A stretch of DNA of 13,939 nucleotides from Gammaproteobacteria bacterium (GCA_019634245.1 JAHQVR010000011.1:1-13939), one strand, 5' to 3'; positions 1-8,108 are shown, numbered from the stretch's first letter. Notes: generated by a model not told the origin, from the sequence alone. Numbers and translations: made by a program.

Positions 1-90
1 ACTCGTACTATGGAGTGTCTCAGATTTAATTAGGACGAGGGCACAATATGCCCGAAAACTGCACCAATAAGATGTCGAAATCAGCTATTA

Positions 91-108
91 ATCTCAATTT
101 ATTGAGAT
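91..108. promoter_or_regulatory. Perfect 18-bp dyad, possible operator
   Basis: Arms ATCTCAAT and ATTGAGAT are perfect inverted complements separated by TT. The core CTCAA-N4-TTGAG resembles the second dyad at 204-220. Its position in a non-coding region upstream of the lipoprotein gene and its symmetry suit a dimeric regulator. It is not followed by a T-run, so a terminator is unlikely. The regulator is unknown. Confidence 0.4.
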
Positions 109-203
109 GGATCGATAAAAACCGAATTGGGCATGAATGTACCCAGTAAATTCTGATGCATAGAGGGTGTTTGCAATTCTAAAGCAACTGAAGATAGTCG
201 CAG

Positions 204-220
204 ACTCAAGTTACTTGAGT
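204..220. promoter_or_regulatory. Perfect 17-bp dyad, possible second operator
   Basis: Arms ACTCAAG and CTTGAGT are perfect inverted complements around a central TTA. The core CTCAA-N5-TTGAG nearly matches the dyad at 91-108. The two centres lie about 112 bp apart, which would suit cooperative binding with looping. This is inference from symmetry and position only. Confidence 0.4.
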
Positions 221-373
221 GGGTGCGGTATAAGCACGTTAAATTGGTTTGAACTTGCTGTAGAAACGTCGATTGCTGGGTATTTTTACCTATAGTGGTT
301 TACAAAAAAAGCATACAATAGCGACTATAAGATGATCAATTCTGTTCGCGTGCATTCCAATAGAGGAGCTGCA

Positions 374-2299
374 ATGAATCCATCCCTCTCAAGGTCAAAC
401 TGGCCAGCTATCGTTTTAATGTCTCTGGGCTTGTTTCTAGTGGCTTGTTCTGAGTCTGGTAACAATCCATCAAACAACACAAGCGATAACACAACTGCTG
501 GAACTACGGATGATGCGACAGAAGATGCAATTGGCGATGCGACCGAACTTGCACTAGAACTCGTTGCTGACAAAACCTTTCGCATCACGTGGGAGCCAAG
601 AGACGGAGCTCAATCTTATCGCGTATTTGAAAACCCGGATGGTGTGACGGGTTACAGCCCAATCAGCGAAGCTCTGGAACCATCCACACACTTATTTGAT
701 CATCGCATTGCACTTTACTTACGTATTAACGCTAGTTACCTCGTGGAGACATGTTACGCATCGGGCTGTGTAAGTTCGGATGCCGCATTCGTGACTGGAA
801 CACTTGATGAGGCTGTTGGCTATATCAAAGCGAGCAATGCCGAGGGTGGCTACTTAAGCCCCGGGCAACAGGAGTCCCCATTTATAGTTGGAGGAGATCG
901 CTTTGGTTCCGCAATCAGCCTGAGCGATGATGGCAAGACACTCGCTGTCAGCGCGCCCGGTGAAGACAGTGCAGCAATGGGTGTCGATGGTATCCAAGAC
1001 GACAATGCCGATATGGACACCGGTGCTGTGTATGTATTTGTTCGTGACGATGAGCGTTGGCAACAGCAGGCTTATCTAAAAGCCGATAACCATGAGAGAA
1101 TTTGTTGTCTCGGCAGCACGTCACTGAGTTTAAGTGGTGACGGCGATACCCTTGCTGTTGGGACAAATGGCGTTAACCGATATACCATTGAGGTTTTTAC
1201 TGGTGAGGTTTATATATTCACACGCACTAACGGGGTTTGGCAGCAACAGGCTTCTGTGCAACCTGGTTTTCTAACAGATGCACAAGGTAACACTTACGAC
1301 AAATATTTTGGATGGTCAGTAAGCCTTAACTACGATGGTGACAAGCTAGTGGTGGGCGCGCCCGATGAGGGCAGTGCGGCAACGGGTGTCAATGGTAACC
1401 AGGATGACGATTCTGTTAACGGCGCAGGGGCTGCTTATGTGTTTGACCGAACAGCCGGAGAATGGCAAGAGCAGGCCTACCTTAAAGCCAGTAACACAGG
1501 CGCACGTTTTGCGTTCGGTTATAGCGTTGTAATCAGTGCGGATGGATCGACCATTGTCGTTGGTGCAGTGGGAGAAGCGAGTATCGCTTCAGGCATTCTA
1601 GGACGCCCGACAAGCGAAGAGGTTATACAAGACTTTTCGAATGATAAAGCAGGCGCTGCTTATGTATTTGTTCGTAGCGGTGACAGTTGGCAGCAGGAGG
1701 CGTTTATCAAAGCCAGCGATCCCGAAGAAGATGATCGATTTGGTGGAGCTATCGCCCTAAGCGCGGATGGCAATACGCTTGCAGTCGCAGCCAGTGGCGA
1801 CGATGGCTATACGGGTGCTGTGTATGTGTTTGCGCGCAACAGCGGCAAATGGGTACAACAAGCCTACTTAAACGCAAGTAATAAAGACTTAGCCCGATTC
1901 GCACAATTTGGTTCCGCTATCAGTATCAGTGCAGATGGCAATACACTGGCTATTGGGGCTTGGGGTGAAGGCGGTTTCTCCAACGGCATTAACGGCGACC
2001 AATACGCAGTGCTGCCTAAGCCAAGCTATGGTCGGCCTGAAGGAGCCATCTATATAGGTGCTGCCTATGTATTCACGCGTAACGTTAGCGAATGGCGTCA
2101 AGTGGCTTATGTAAAGGCGACTAACAACACAGCCGATGTTGAGAATATATCCGTTAGCTATGGAGAGGCTCTCGCACTGAGTGGGGATGGGCAAACCCTT
2201 GTTGTAGGTACCAATGAAGAGGCTGGTGGCACCAATCAAATAAACGGAGATCGTTTTGACAGTTCAGCCCCGGGGGCGGGCGCTGTTTTTGTTTATTGA
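374..2299 (+). CDS. FG-GAP repeat (integrin-like beta-propeller) lipoprotein
   Basis: Predicted 641-residue surface or outer-membrane lipoprotein. An in-frame ATG lies 42 bases upstream (332), but I chose 374 because GAGGAG at 363-368 is ideally spaced and the protein then begins with a compact signal peptide ending in the lipobox LVAC (lipidated Cys25). Ser at +2 suggests sorting to the outer membrane. A low-complexity Ser/Asn/Thr/Asp linker (about 26-56) leads to a fibronectin-III-like domain (about 58-143, core FRITWEP and YRVFENP) with two close cysteines (127, 132). Seven repeats of 50-75 residues follow (about 175-641), with the pattern FGxAIsLSxDGxTLAVGA, an Asp/Asn-rich loop, then GAaYVFxR and WqqqAYlKASN. 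This is the FG-GAP pattern of integrin-alpha-like propellers. Such proteins are usually adhesins or carbohydrate- or protein-binding surface proteins; no enzymatic motif is seen. It converges with the sorC-like gene and is probably transcribed alone. Confidence 0.85.
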   Translation: MNPSLSRSNWPAIVLMSLGLFLVACSESGNNPSNNTSDNTTAGTTDDATEDAIGDATELALELVADKTFRITWEPRDGAQSYRVFENPDGVTGYSPISEALEPSTHLFDHRIALYLRINASYLVETCYASGCVSSDAAFVTGTLDEAVGYIKASNAEGGYLSPGQQESPFIVGGDRFGSAISLSDDGKTLAVSAPGEDSAAMGVDGIQDDNADMDTGAVYVFVRDDERWQQQAYLKADNHERICCLGSTSLSLSGDGDTLAVGTNGVNRYTIEVFTGEVYIFTRTNGVWQQQASVQPGFLTDAQGNTYDKYFGWSVSLNYDGDKLVVGAPDEGSAATGVNGNQDDDSVNGAGAAYVFDRTAGEWQEQAYLKASNTGARFAFGYSVVISADGSTIVVGAVGEASIASGILGRPTSEEVIQDFSNDKAGAAYVFVRSGDSWQQEAFIKASDPEEDDRFGGAIALSADGNTLAVAASGDDGYTGAVYVFARNSGKWVQQAYLNASNKDLARFAQFGSAISISADGNTLAIGAWGEGGFSNGINGDQYAVLPKPSYGRPEGAIYIGAAYVFTRNVSEWRQVAYVKATNNTADVENISVSYGEALALSGDGQTLVVGTNEEAGGTNQINGDRFDSSAPGAGAVFVY

Positions 2300-2567
2300 G
2301 GTAGTTGCTTGAAGGGTACGGAGTAGTACGTCGCCGAAGCAGATTGACACCAAAAGCTTGCTCAGAATATGTGGGAGCAGGCTGCAGATTTATTTTCACT
2401 TCTGCTGCAAAAACCATCTCCAGCCACCGATTAGGGTGAGGGGATTATCTTACATTCAGCCTTATTTAGTGTCTCACTCAAACTCTGTTCTCGTGTTTAG
2501 TGAGCTTAGATGCCAGTAAGTTAGGTAGAGTTTATGTGCCAGCTGTATGTTGACTAGTAGGGCGTTT
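2300..2567. other. Convergent intergenic region with no clear terminator
   Basis: This 268-base gap separates the 3' ends of the lipoprotein gene (+) and the regulator gene (-). The best inverted repeat I find is CTCACT at 2473-2478 with AGTGAG at 2499-2504, which has a long 20-base loop and no T-run, so it is a weak terminator candidate. No gene or RNA is recognisable. Confidence 0.4.
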
Positions 2568-3518
2568 TTATTTAATAAGTCTTGCTGCTGTGAATCTATC
2601 AGTGATCAACACATCAACAAAATTCGATTTGATTGTCGCTCTGATAGCTTCGGTTTTCGATTTTCCACCTGCTAGAGCCACCACCCGATCAACTTTTGCC
2701 AACTCTGCCAGTGAGATACCAATAACTCGGTCGTTAAGTGCTGTGTCCACAGCTTTGCCCTGGGCATCTAAAAATCGTTGACTAATTTCCGCGACTGCGC
2801 CTCGCTTTGCCAACTCTTTTAATTCCTCGTTCGAAAACGTGTTGCCACTCTGAGCTAAAATACCAGATGGTTTGACCGCTCCGATTCCAAGAAATGCCAG
2901 CGTTATTCGGGAAAACTGGTCTGTCGCTTCGCGCACAAACTGGTCCTTGCTCAGTATTTTTTTGGCTTCTTTGGATGTAGCCACAGCAGGTGCCTGCAGT
3001 ATGACGGGCTCACCCCCAGTCAGAATGGATAATCGCGTTGTTACATGCGTGGCGTGTTTCTGAACGTTAGGATTGCCCTGGCCTCCAAGCGTTTGAATAA
3101 CAGCGCTGGCAGTGCCGGGCGCCATTGGGTGAACATTATCGATCATTCTAAGAATTGTCTCACTCCACGACGAGATACCAATAACTTCGTCGCTTTGTAT
3201 TGTAGATTCCAAAAAGTATGCAGCGGCTTCGCCAATGCGCGACATAATAGCGGCGTCCCTGTTTTCCGCGCAATCTACGACCACAGCATCAATAATGTTG
3301 TATTTGTCTCTAAGTGAATTCTCAAGCTCTGGGTAAGTTCCCTTCGGCGCACTCAGGCTGATGCGTACTATCCCTTCGTCACTGGCGCGCTTCAGCATTC
3401 TCGATACCGTTGCCTGGCTCAACCTAAGATCCTTGGCGATTCGTGATTGGCGCTCACCACCAACGTAATAACGTTGTGCTATCCGTGCGATGAGTCTAAG
3501 ATCGTCAAGTCTTGACAC
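2568..3518 (-). CDS. SorC/DeoR-family sugar-responsive transcriptional regulator
   Basis: A 316-residue regulator of the SorC family (B. subtilis DeoR and CggR, rhizobial EryD). An N-terminal helix-turn-helix lies at about 24-46 (SRIAKDLRLSQATVSRMLKR). The rest is the phosphosugar-binding domain, with family landmarks GISSWSETI (about 114-122), QTLGGQGNP (142-150), LAFLGIGAV (207-215) and ALAGGKSKTEAI (281-292), ending in a typical DVLITD segment. Length is normal. The start is GTG (3518-3516); the only upstream purine stretch is a weak CGGAAC, so translation may be poor or the start approximate. It lies 69 bases downstream of the kinase on the same strand and is probably the last gene of the transketolase-kinase operon. 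Known family members bind a phosphorylated catabolic intermediate as effector; here that would be the kinase product (inference). Its likely target is the divergent control region 6871-7060. Confidence 0.9.
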   Translation of the reverse strand: MSRLDDLRLIARIAQRYYVGGERQSRIAKDLRLSQATVSRMLKRASDEGIVRISLSAPKGTYPELENSLRDKYNIIDAVVVDCAENRDAAIMSRIGEAAAYFLESTIQSDEVIGISSWSETILRMIDNVHPMAPGTASAVIQTLGGQGNPNVQKHATHVTTRLSILTGGEPVILQAPAVATSKEAKKILSKDQFVREATDQFSRITLAFLGIGAVKPSGILAQSGNTFSNEELKELAKRGAVAEISQRFLDAQGKAVDTALNDRVIGISLAELAKVDRVVALAGGKSKTEAIRATIKSNFVDVLITDRFTAARLIK

Positions 3519-3587
3519 TGTGGTTTTTTTGTTCCGTTTTTTGTGCGGTGTGAAGAGACAAACGCGAGGTTGTATTTGAATTAAATT

Positions 3588-5069
3588 TTACTGGTTTAAG
3601 ATATCACGTTGCTTATCAACACAATAAGAGACCGCTGAGCGCCACTGACTAATAAAACTATCGCGGCGGTCACTAGTCATTGTTGGTTGGATAATATCGC
3701 GTTTGCGTGGTAGTTGGCTGATGGCATCAAGATCATCCCAGAAACCTGATTGTAAACCGGCTAACAGTCCAGCGCCAAGTGCCGATAGCTCGGCAACATT
3801 ACCAATGTACACAGGAAACGCTAATAAGTCGGCCAGACGCTGCATCAGAAACTGGTTTCTTGTGGGGCCGCCGTCAACATAGATGCGCGATGCTTTAGTA
3901 CTTGTTTGCTTGTTCATCGCTTCAAATACATCCACAACCTGTAGCGGCATCGACAGCGCAGCTGCATGTGCCAAGTGCGATCTTGTTGCAGCAAAGCTCA
4001 ATCCGGTTATTTCACCTCTTGCCTGTGGAACCCAGTGTGGAGCACCCAAACCCGTTAACGCTGGTACAACTGAAACATTGTTGGTGTCATCCACTGAGCT
4101 TGCCAGGTCCAGCAGCTGATCTACGTCTCCATCCAGCCCAAGCATATCAGCAATCCACGGGAACAAGGACGCGCTGACTAATATGTTGCCTTCGAGTGCG
4201 TAGCTAATGGTTCCGTCAAGTGACCATGCGATTGTGGATGTCATGCCAGCAAGTGGAGGCTTGAATTCTGGCGTTAACATCATTACCGACGATCCGGTAC
4301 CGAACGTAGCCTTAGATTCGCCCGGAGAAAATGCGGCGTGGCCAAAAAGGGCAGCGTGGCTATCACCAATGGCTGAGGCAATCGGAATTCCATCATACAA
4401 ACCCGGTACGTTTAACGTAGTACCAAACAGAGTATTACTGTCAACTACCTCTGGTAATGTCTCGGCATTAACGTCGAATAAACTGCAAAGCTCGTTGTCC
4501 CATTGGCCTGTATTCAGATTCAGTAACTGGGTTCGCGATGCGTTAGATCGGTCGGAAGCGAATCGTTTTCCAGCTGTCATGTTCCAGATTAGCCAGCTAT
4601 CAACGGTACCCGTGCAGATATCTTTTTGTTTTATCCTATTTTGTAGCCAACGAATTTTACTTGCTGGAAAAAGGGGATCGATGGGTAAGCCAGTCATAGC
4701 CAATACCGATCCCTCATGACCGGCAGCAATCAATTTTTCGGTGTATTCCGTAGTCCGTCTGCATTGCCACGTGATCGCGGGAGCCAACGGTTCGCCGGTT
4801 TTTCTGTCCCAAGCCACAATTGACTCTCGTTGATTGGATATACCGATCGACTCTATTTGATGAGGTGGCGCTGATGTAAGACAACTGTGTATCGCCGAAA
4901 CGACGCTCGACCAGATATCGTATGGTGACTGTTCTACCCAGCCAGATTGCGGATGTGAGATATCCAGGGCGCAACTACCAAAAGAAACAATTTCACCCTG
5001 CTGGTCAATGAGTATTGCTTTACTGTTTGTGGTTCCCTGATCGATTGCTAAGATGACCGATTGCACCAT
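3588..5069 (-). CDS. FGGY-family carbohydrate kinase, glycerol-kinase-like with altered substrate pocket
   Basis: A 493-residue ATP-dependent kinase expected to phosphorylate a polyol or ketose in the cytoplasm. The N-terminal phosphate-binding loop is DQGTTNSK (10-17), the first FGGY signature lies at about 134-142 (FPASKIRWL), the catalytic base is probably Asp236 in GDSHAALFGH, and the second FGGY region with its VDGGPTRN loop spans about 370-410. Length is normal for the family. Of the glycerol-contacting residues of E. coli GlpK, the Arg-Glu pair (81-82, NQRE) and Trp101 are kept, but the position of GlpK Tyr135 is Leu133 (DPLF instead of DPYF), so glycerol is probably not the natural substrate. 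ATG at 5069 has AAGGA eight bases upstream; a GTG directly before it (5072) overlaps the TAG of the transketolase gene and is a possible alternative. Downstream partner of the split transketolase. D-apulose kinase (AplK), xylulokinase and erythritol kinase are possible functions; none is proven. Confidence 0.88.
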   Translation of the reverse strand: MVQSVILAIDQGTTNSKAILIDQQGEIVSFGSCALDISHPQSGWVEQSPYDIWSSVVSAIHSCLTSAPPHQIESIGISNQRESIVAWDRKTGEPLAPAITWQCRRTTEYTEKLIAAGHEGSVLAMTGLPIDPLFPASKIRWLQNRIKQKDICTGTVDSWLIWNMTAGKRFASDRSNASRTQLLNLNTGQWDNELCSLFDVNAETLPEVVDSNTLFGTTLNVPGLYDGIPIASAIGDSHAALFGHAAFSPGESKATFGTGSSVMMLTPEFKPPLAGMTSTIAWSLDGTISYALEGNILVSASLFPWIADMLGLDGDVDQLLDLASSVDDTNNVSVVPALTGLGAPHWVPQARGEITGLSFAATRSHLAHAAALSMPLQVVDVFEAMNKQTSTKASRIYVDGGPTRNQFLMQRLADLLAFPVYIGNVAELSALGAGLLAGLQSGFWDDLDAISQLPRKRDIIQPTMTSDRRDSFISQWRSAVSYCVDKQRDILNQ

Positions 5070-5071
5070 CA

Positions 5072-6022
5072 CTAGCGTCCTTTGGTCTTAATCAGATTGT
5101 TTGCTTCGGTACAAATACCCTCTGGCGACATACCAAACTCATCGAGTAGAAAATTTGCCGAGCCTGTGGGTGCGAAAATACCTGGAACACCAAGGATGGC
5201 CATGGGAACCGGGCAGTGTTGAACCACTACTTCAGCAATTGCACTGCCTAAACCTCCATGAACAGAATGTTCTTCGCAAGTTACAATTGCACCTGTTTCT
5301 TTTGCCGCAGCGATAATTGCCGGTTTATCAATAGGGCTAACCGTGGCCATGTTGATAACACGCGCATGTATTCCAACCTCACTTAGTTGTTCGGCCGCCT
5401 TTAGCGCTCGATGCGTCAACGTGCCATTAGCTATTATGCTCACATCGTCGCCATCTCTAACAATATTGGCTTTCCCAACCTCGAACGCGTGATCTTCGGG
5501 GAAAATATCAGGTACACCCACGCGCGAGAGTCGCAAGAAAACGCCACCTTTGTGCTTAGCCGCAAATTCTACGGCCCCCTTTGTTTCTGCCGGATCTGCC
5601 GGTGCGATTACGATCAGGTCTGGGATTACGCGAGTCCAGGCAAAATCTTCGATAGAGTGATGTGTAGGGCCGAGTTCGCCATAGGCCATTCCTGAACTAA
5701 TACCGCAAAGCTTTACATTGCTTCTTGAGTAAGCGACATCTGCCTTGATTTGCTCAAGCGCCCGTCCTGTCAGGAAACACGAGGCAGCACATACAAATGG
5801 AATTTTTCCGCCATTAGCTAAACCGGCTCCAACGCCAACAAGGTTTTGTTCGGCGATGCCTACGTTAACAAGCCGCTCCGGCCATTTATTCTTGAAACCA
5901 CCTAACTTGCTTGAACCGACGGAATCGTTACAAACAGCCACAATAGATTGATCATTTTCGGCAAGAGTTTCTAGTGTGGACACGAATGAATCGCGACAAT
6001 CGTGTAATGCATTGCTATTCAT
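5072..6022 (-). CDS. Transketolase, C-terminal subunit (split transketolase)
   Basis: A 316-residue subunit carrying the pyrimidine-binding and C-terminal domains of a two-gene transketolase; it must pair with the product of the adjacent upstream gene. Glu58 in the conserved GIAEQN motif is the expected thiamine-diphosphate-activating glutamate. GPTHHSIEDFAWTR (118-131), with its His pair, is the typical substrate/cofactor loop. TCEEHSVHGGLGSAIAEV (248-265) marks the C-terminal domain. I chose ATG at 6022 rather than an upstream in-frame ATG (6091) because it forms the classic four-base ATGA overlap with the upstream subunit's stop, and the upstream extension has no conserved content. Its stop abuts the kinase start. 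Such split enzymes in sugar loci are often dedicated to one ketose phosphate; AptA/AptB, acting on apulose 4-phosphate, is one known case. Confidence 0.92.
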   Translation of the reverse strand: MNSNALHDCRDSFVSTLETLAENDQSIVAVCNDSVGSSKLGGFKNKWPERLVNVGIAEQNLVGVGAGLANGGKIPFVCAASCFLTGRALEQIKADVAYSRSNVKLCGISSGMAYGELGPTHHSIEDFAWTRVIPDLIVIAPADPAETKGAVEFAAKHKGGVFLRLSRVGVPDIFPEDHAFEVGKANIVRDGDDVSIIANGTLTHRALKAAEQLSEVGIHARVINMATVSPIDKPAIIAAAKETGAIVTCEEHSVHGGLGSAIAEVVVQHCPVPMAILGVPGIFAPTGSANFLLDEFGMSPEGICTEANNLIKTKGR

Positions 6023-6870
6023 GCTGCCGATTGCTCCAGTTCTTTTCGAGCTTGTTTGTATTGTTCTTCGTTTGGTACCTTGTGATGCCATTCAACGCGG
6101 TCCTTCATAAAAGAGATGCCCTGTCCTTTGCTGGTATGCGCCACGATGCACTTTGGCTTGTCTTTAACGACATTGCTGCTGTCGAAGGATTCTGCAAGCT
6201 GCTCGTAATCGTGTCCGTCGACGTTAACACTGGCCCACCCGAACGCGCTGGTCTTTTCTGATATCGGTGCAATCGCTATCGTCTCACCAACCGTTGCACC
6301 TTGCTGTAATCGATTGTGATCGACTATCAAGACAAGGTTATCGAGCTTATACTGCGCGGCTGTCATTATCGCTTCCCAGTTGCTACCTTCCTGCATCTCG
6401 CCATCACCGCATAGAACGAATACTCGCCAATCCGAACCAGACATTTTTGCTGCCAACGCCATGCCGACAGCAACAGGTAGGCCATGACCCAAAGGCCCAG
6501 TATTGGTTTCAACACCCGGCACTTTTACGCAATTAGGATGGCCATTAAGAGCAGAATATTGTTTGAGGAAAGTACTTAGCTCATCAACTGGGAAGTATCC
6601 TCGCATTGCGAGAGTGACGTAGAGAGCGCAAGCGGTATGACCTTTACTCAGTATAAAACGGTCTCTGCTGTTGGACTTTGTATTCAATGGATCGATACGT
6701 AATGTTCGAAAGTACAAGGTAGTTAAAATATCTATTGCAGACATCTCACCGCCTATATGCCCAGCCCCGGCGTTGTAAACCGTATCTAGGTCCAATAACC
6801 GAATCTGACGAGCGGTTTCGCGAAGTGTTGAAAAGTCCACTGGCAGTATGTCTTCTGAATATTTATTCAC
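6019..6870 (-). CDS. Transketolase, N-terminal subunit (split transketolase)
   Basis: A 283-residue subunit carrying the thiamine diphosphate-binding domain. It shows SKGH (75-78), GHP (110-112) and GPLGHG (125-130) with their cofactor and substrate histidines. The metal/diphosphate motif begins GDGEMQEGSNWEA (155-167) and ends at Asn186 (VDHN). WHHKVPN (261-267) is near the C-terminus. Length is normal for the N-terminal half-enzyme. The start is GTG at 6870, fixed by a strong GAGGAG (6879-6884) eight bases away. It is the first gene of the minus-strand operon and overlaps the C-terminal subunit by four bases, implying coupled translation and equal subunit amounts. Transferring a two-carbon unit from the kinase product to an aldose phosphate is the expected role; the precise donor is unknown. 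Confidence 0.92.
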   Translation of the reverse strand: MNKYSEDILPVDFSTLRETARQIRLLDLDTVYNAGAGHIGGEMSAIDILTTLYFRTLRIDPLNTKSNSRDRFILSKGHTACALYVTLAMRGYFPVDELSTFLKQYSALNGHPNCVKVPGVETNTGPLGHGLPVAVGMALAAKMSGSDWRVFVLCGDGEMQEGSNWEAIMTAAQYKLDNLVLIVDHNRLQQGATVGETIAIAPISEKTSAFGWASVNVDGHDYEQLAESFDSSNVVKDKPKCIVAHTSKGQGISFMKDRVEWHHKVPNEEQYKQARKELEQSAA

Positions 6871-6914
6871 GAGTTATTCTCCTCGCTAAATAACGGTTGC
6901 ATTCGAGTATTCCT

Positions 6915-6944
6915 TTGGCATAAAGTATCATACGGATTTATATT
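6915..6944 (+). promoter_or_regulatory. Candidate sigma-70 promoter for the transport/dehydrogenase operon
   Basis: TTGGCA (6915-6920) and TATATT (6939-6944) are each one base from consensus and 18 bases apart, predicting a start near 6951 and a leader of about 110 bases before the permease GTG. It overlaps the candidate minus-strand promoter. Judged by eye only. Confidence 0.45.
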
Positions 6945-6954
6945 ATGCTAAGAA
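6927..6954 (-). promoter_or_regulatory. Candidate promoter for the transketolase-kinase-regulator operon
   Basis: On the minus strand, TTCTTA (6954-6949) and TATGAT (6932-6927) lie 16 bases apart. The -10 is good and the -35 poor, as often seen in regulated promoters. It would give a leader of about 50 bases before the transketolase GTG and overlaps the plus-strand promoter, so one regulator could control both. Confidence 0.35.
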
Positions 6955-6963
6955 TAATTATTC
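6952..6963. promoter_or_regulatory. Perfect 12-bp palindrome, candidate operator of the SorC-type regulator
   Basis: GAATAATTATTC is perfectly self-complementary. It sits just after the plus-strand -10, around the predicted start, and overlaps the -35 of the minus-strand promoter, which is where a repressor of both arms would bind. A GCATAA/TTATGC inverted repeat (6918-6923, 6943-6948) and GTATCATAC (6925-6933) lie close by and are alternatives. Assignment to the SorC protein is inference. Confidence 0.4.
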
Positions 6964-7060
6964 ACAGGTGATTGTCGCAATTGATAGCGATTCTTTCTTT
7001 ACCTGAGTCTGATTCGTTCTAGTGCAAGTCAACTTGTTTAGTTGGAGGAGTACAGGTTAA

Positions 7061-8032
7061 GTGGATTCCATTGGAACAACTGAACGCCGAAGTTTTAAGC
7101 GGCTTTTTTCAGGAATCACAGGCCCTATGTTGGGCTTGCTTGGCTTATGTGTTTTTCTAAGTCTTGCCACCGATACTTTTTTATCTTTTAGAAATTTCCT
7201 CAATATTCTCGATCAGATTACTGTGCTCGGCATCATGGCTGTAGGGATGACCTTTGTAATTCTGATTGCAGGCATTGATTTGTCAGTTGGTTCTGTTATG
7301 GCGCTTTCCATGATGGTACTCGGGTTTCTTAATGTTGAAGCAGGTTTGCCTATGGCGGTTGCCATACCCGGCGGGCTGTTAGCAGCAGCGTTGACAGGTG
7401 CTGTTGCTGGTCTGTTGATAACAGAGTTTAAAGTGCCACCCTTCATAGCAACCTTGGCGATGATGTCTATTGCGCGAGGATTGGCGAATATGATCACGAA
7501 TGGGTCTCAGATCATAGGCTTCCCACCTTGGTTCAACATGGGAGCTATCATTCGTCATGGTGGCTTTCTTACGATGACAGTCGCTGTCATGCTAGTCGTA
7601 TTTGTGTTGGCTCTGGCTTATCAGCATTTTCGTAAAGGCGGGCGGGTTTTGTACGCAATTGGTGGTAATCCCGAAGTTGCCAGGCTAGCAGGTATTAATG
7701 TCAAACGAGCAACCGTGTTGGTTTATACCATGTGTGCGCTGCTGTCTGGTCTTGCGGGAATATTATTGGCAGCACGACTGGATTCGGTTCAGCCCAGTTC
7801 GGGTGTTGCCTATGAACTCGATGCTATTGCAGCGGTAGTAATCGGAGGTACCAGTCTTTCAGGAGGAACGGGAGGTGTAGGTGGAACCATCATTGGTGTT
7901 TTAATTATCGGGGTACTCAGAAACGGATTGAATTTGCTTGGTGTTTCTCCGTTTCTGCAGGCCGTTGTCATTGGTCTGGTCATAGTATTGGCTGTTGCGG
8001 CTGAAACTTTTAAGCATCGTGAAGCCAGATAG
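7061..8032 (+). CDS. Sugar ABC transporter permease, RbsC-like
   Basis: A 323-residue inner-membrane permease of the ribose/xylose/AI-2 type (BPD_transp_2 family); a homodimer would form the channel. It is highly hydrophobic with several transmembrane segments, starting at about 22-42 and 54-72. The family motif GMTFVILIAGIDLSVGSVMA (62-81) is intact, as are the cytoplasmic coupling loop AIGGNPEVARLAGI (199-212) and the glycine-rich GGTSLSGGTGGVGG (262-275). Length matches RbsC. The start is GTG, supported by GGAGGAG at 7044-7050. It is the first gene of the plus-strand operon. The gene order permease, binding protein, ATPase differs from the E. coli order (ATPase, permease, binding protein). 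The imported sugar or polyol cannot be read from the permease. Confidence 0.93.
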   Translation: MDSIGTTERRSFKRLFSGITGPMLGLLGLCVFLSLATDTFLSFRNFLNILDQITVLGIMAVGMTFVILIAGIDLSVGSVMALSMMVLGFLNVEAGLPMAVAIPGGLLAAALTGAVAGLLITEFKVPPFIATLAMMSIARGLANMITNGSQIIGFPPWFNMGAIIRHGGFLTMTVAVMLVVFVLALAYQHFRKGGRVLYAIGGNPEVARLAGINVKRATVLVYTMCALLSGLAGILLAARLDSVQPSSGVAYELDAIAAVVIGGTSLSGGTGGVGGTIIGVLIIGVLRNGLNLLGVSPFLQAVVIGLVIVLAVAAETFKHREAR

Positions 8033-8108
8033 CATCGAGGGATTTGTAGACAGTTTTGTAAAACCAGTACGATTTAAAAGGTGTAACCAGGGCTAATAGT
8101 AACGGTGG

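Larger units (their letters stand above)
1..373. other. Non-coding leader region upstream of the FG-GAP lipoprotein gene
   Basis: All frames are broken by frequent stops and I see no credible gene here. A few codons at the extreme left edge could be the tail of a gene lying outside the window, but nothing supports that. The stretch holds two perfect inverted repeats (91-108 and 204-220), listed separately. A TACAAT hexamer at 314-319 could be a -10 element for the downstream gene, but no good -35 lies 16-18 bases before it. The GAGGAG at 363-368 is a strong ribosome binding site for the ATG at 374. Confidence 0.5.

Noticed and set aside
332..373. N-terminal extension of the lipoprotein from an upstream ATG
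   Set aside because: The GAGGAG at 363-368 and the signal peptide place the start at 374; the upstream ATG has no ribosome binding site.
1300..2299. Recurring short DNA motifs such as GCTTATGTATTTG
   Set aside because: These encode the repeated AYVF strands of the propeller and are explained by the protein repeats.
4207..4719. Open frame on the plus strand opposite the FGGY kinase
   Set aside because: No family features are visible and the opposite strand carries intact kinase motifs throughout.
6023..6091. Longer N-terminus for the transketolase C-terminal subunit
   Set aside because: It would overlap the N-terminal subunit by about 70 bases with a basic, non-conserved extension; the ATGA overlap at 6019-6022 is the normal arrangement.
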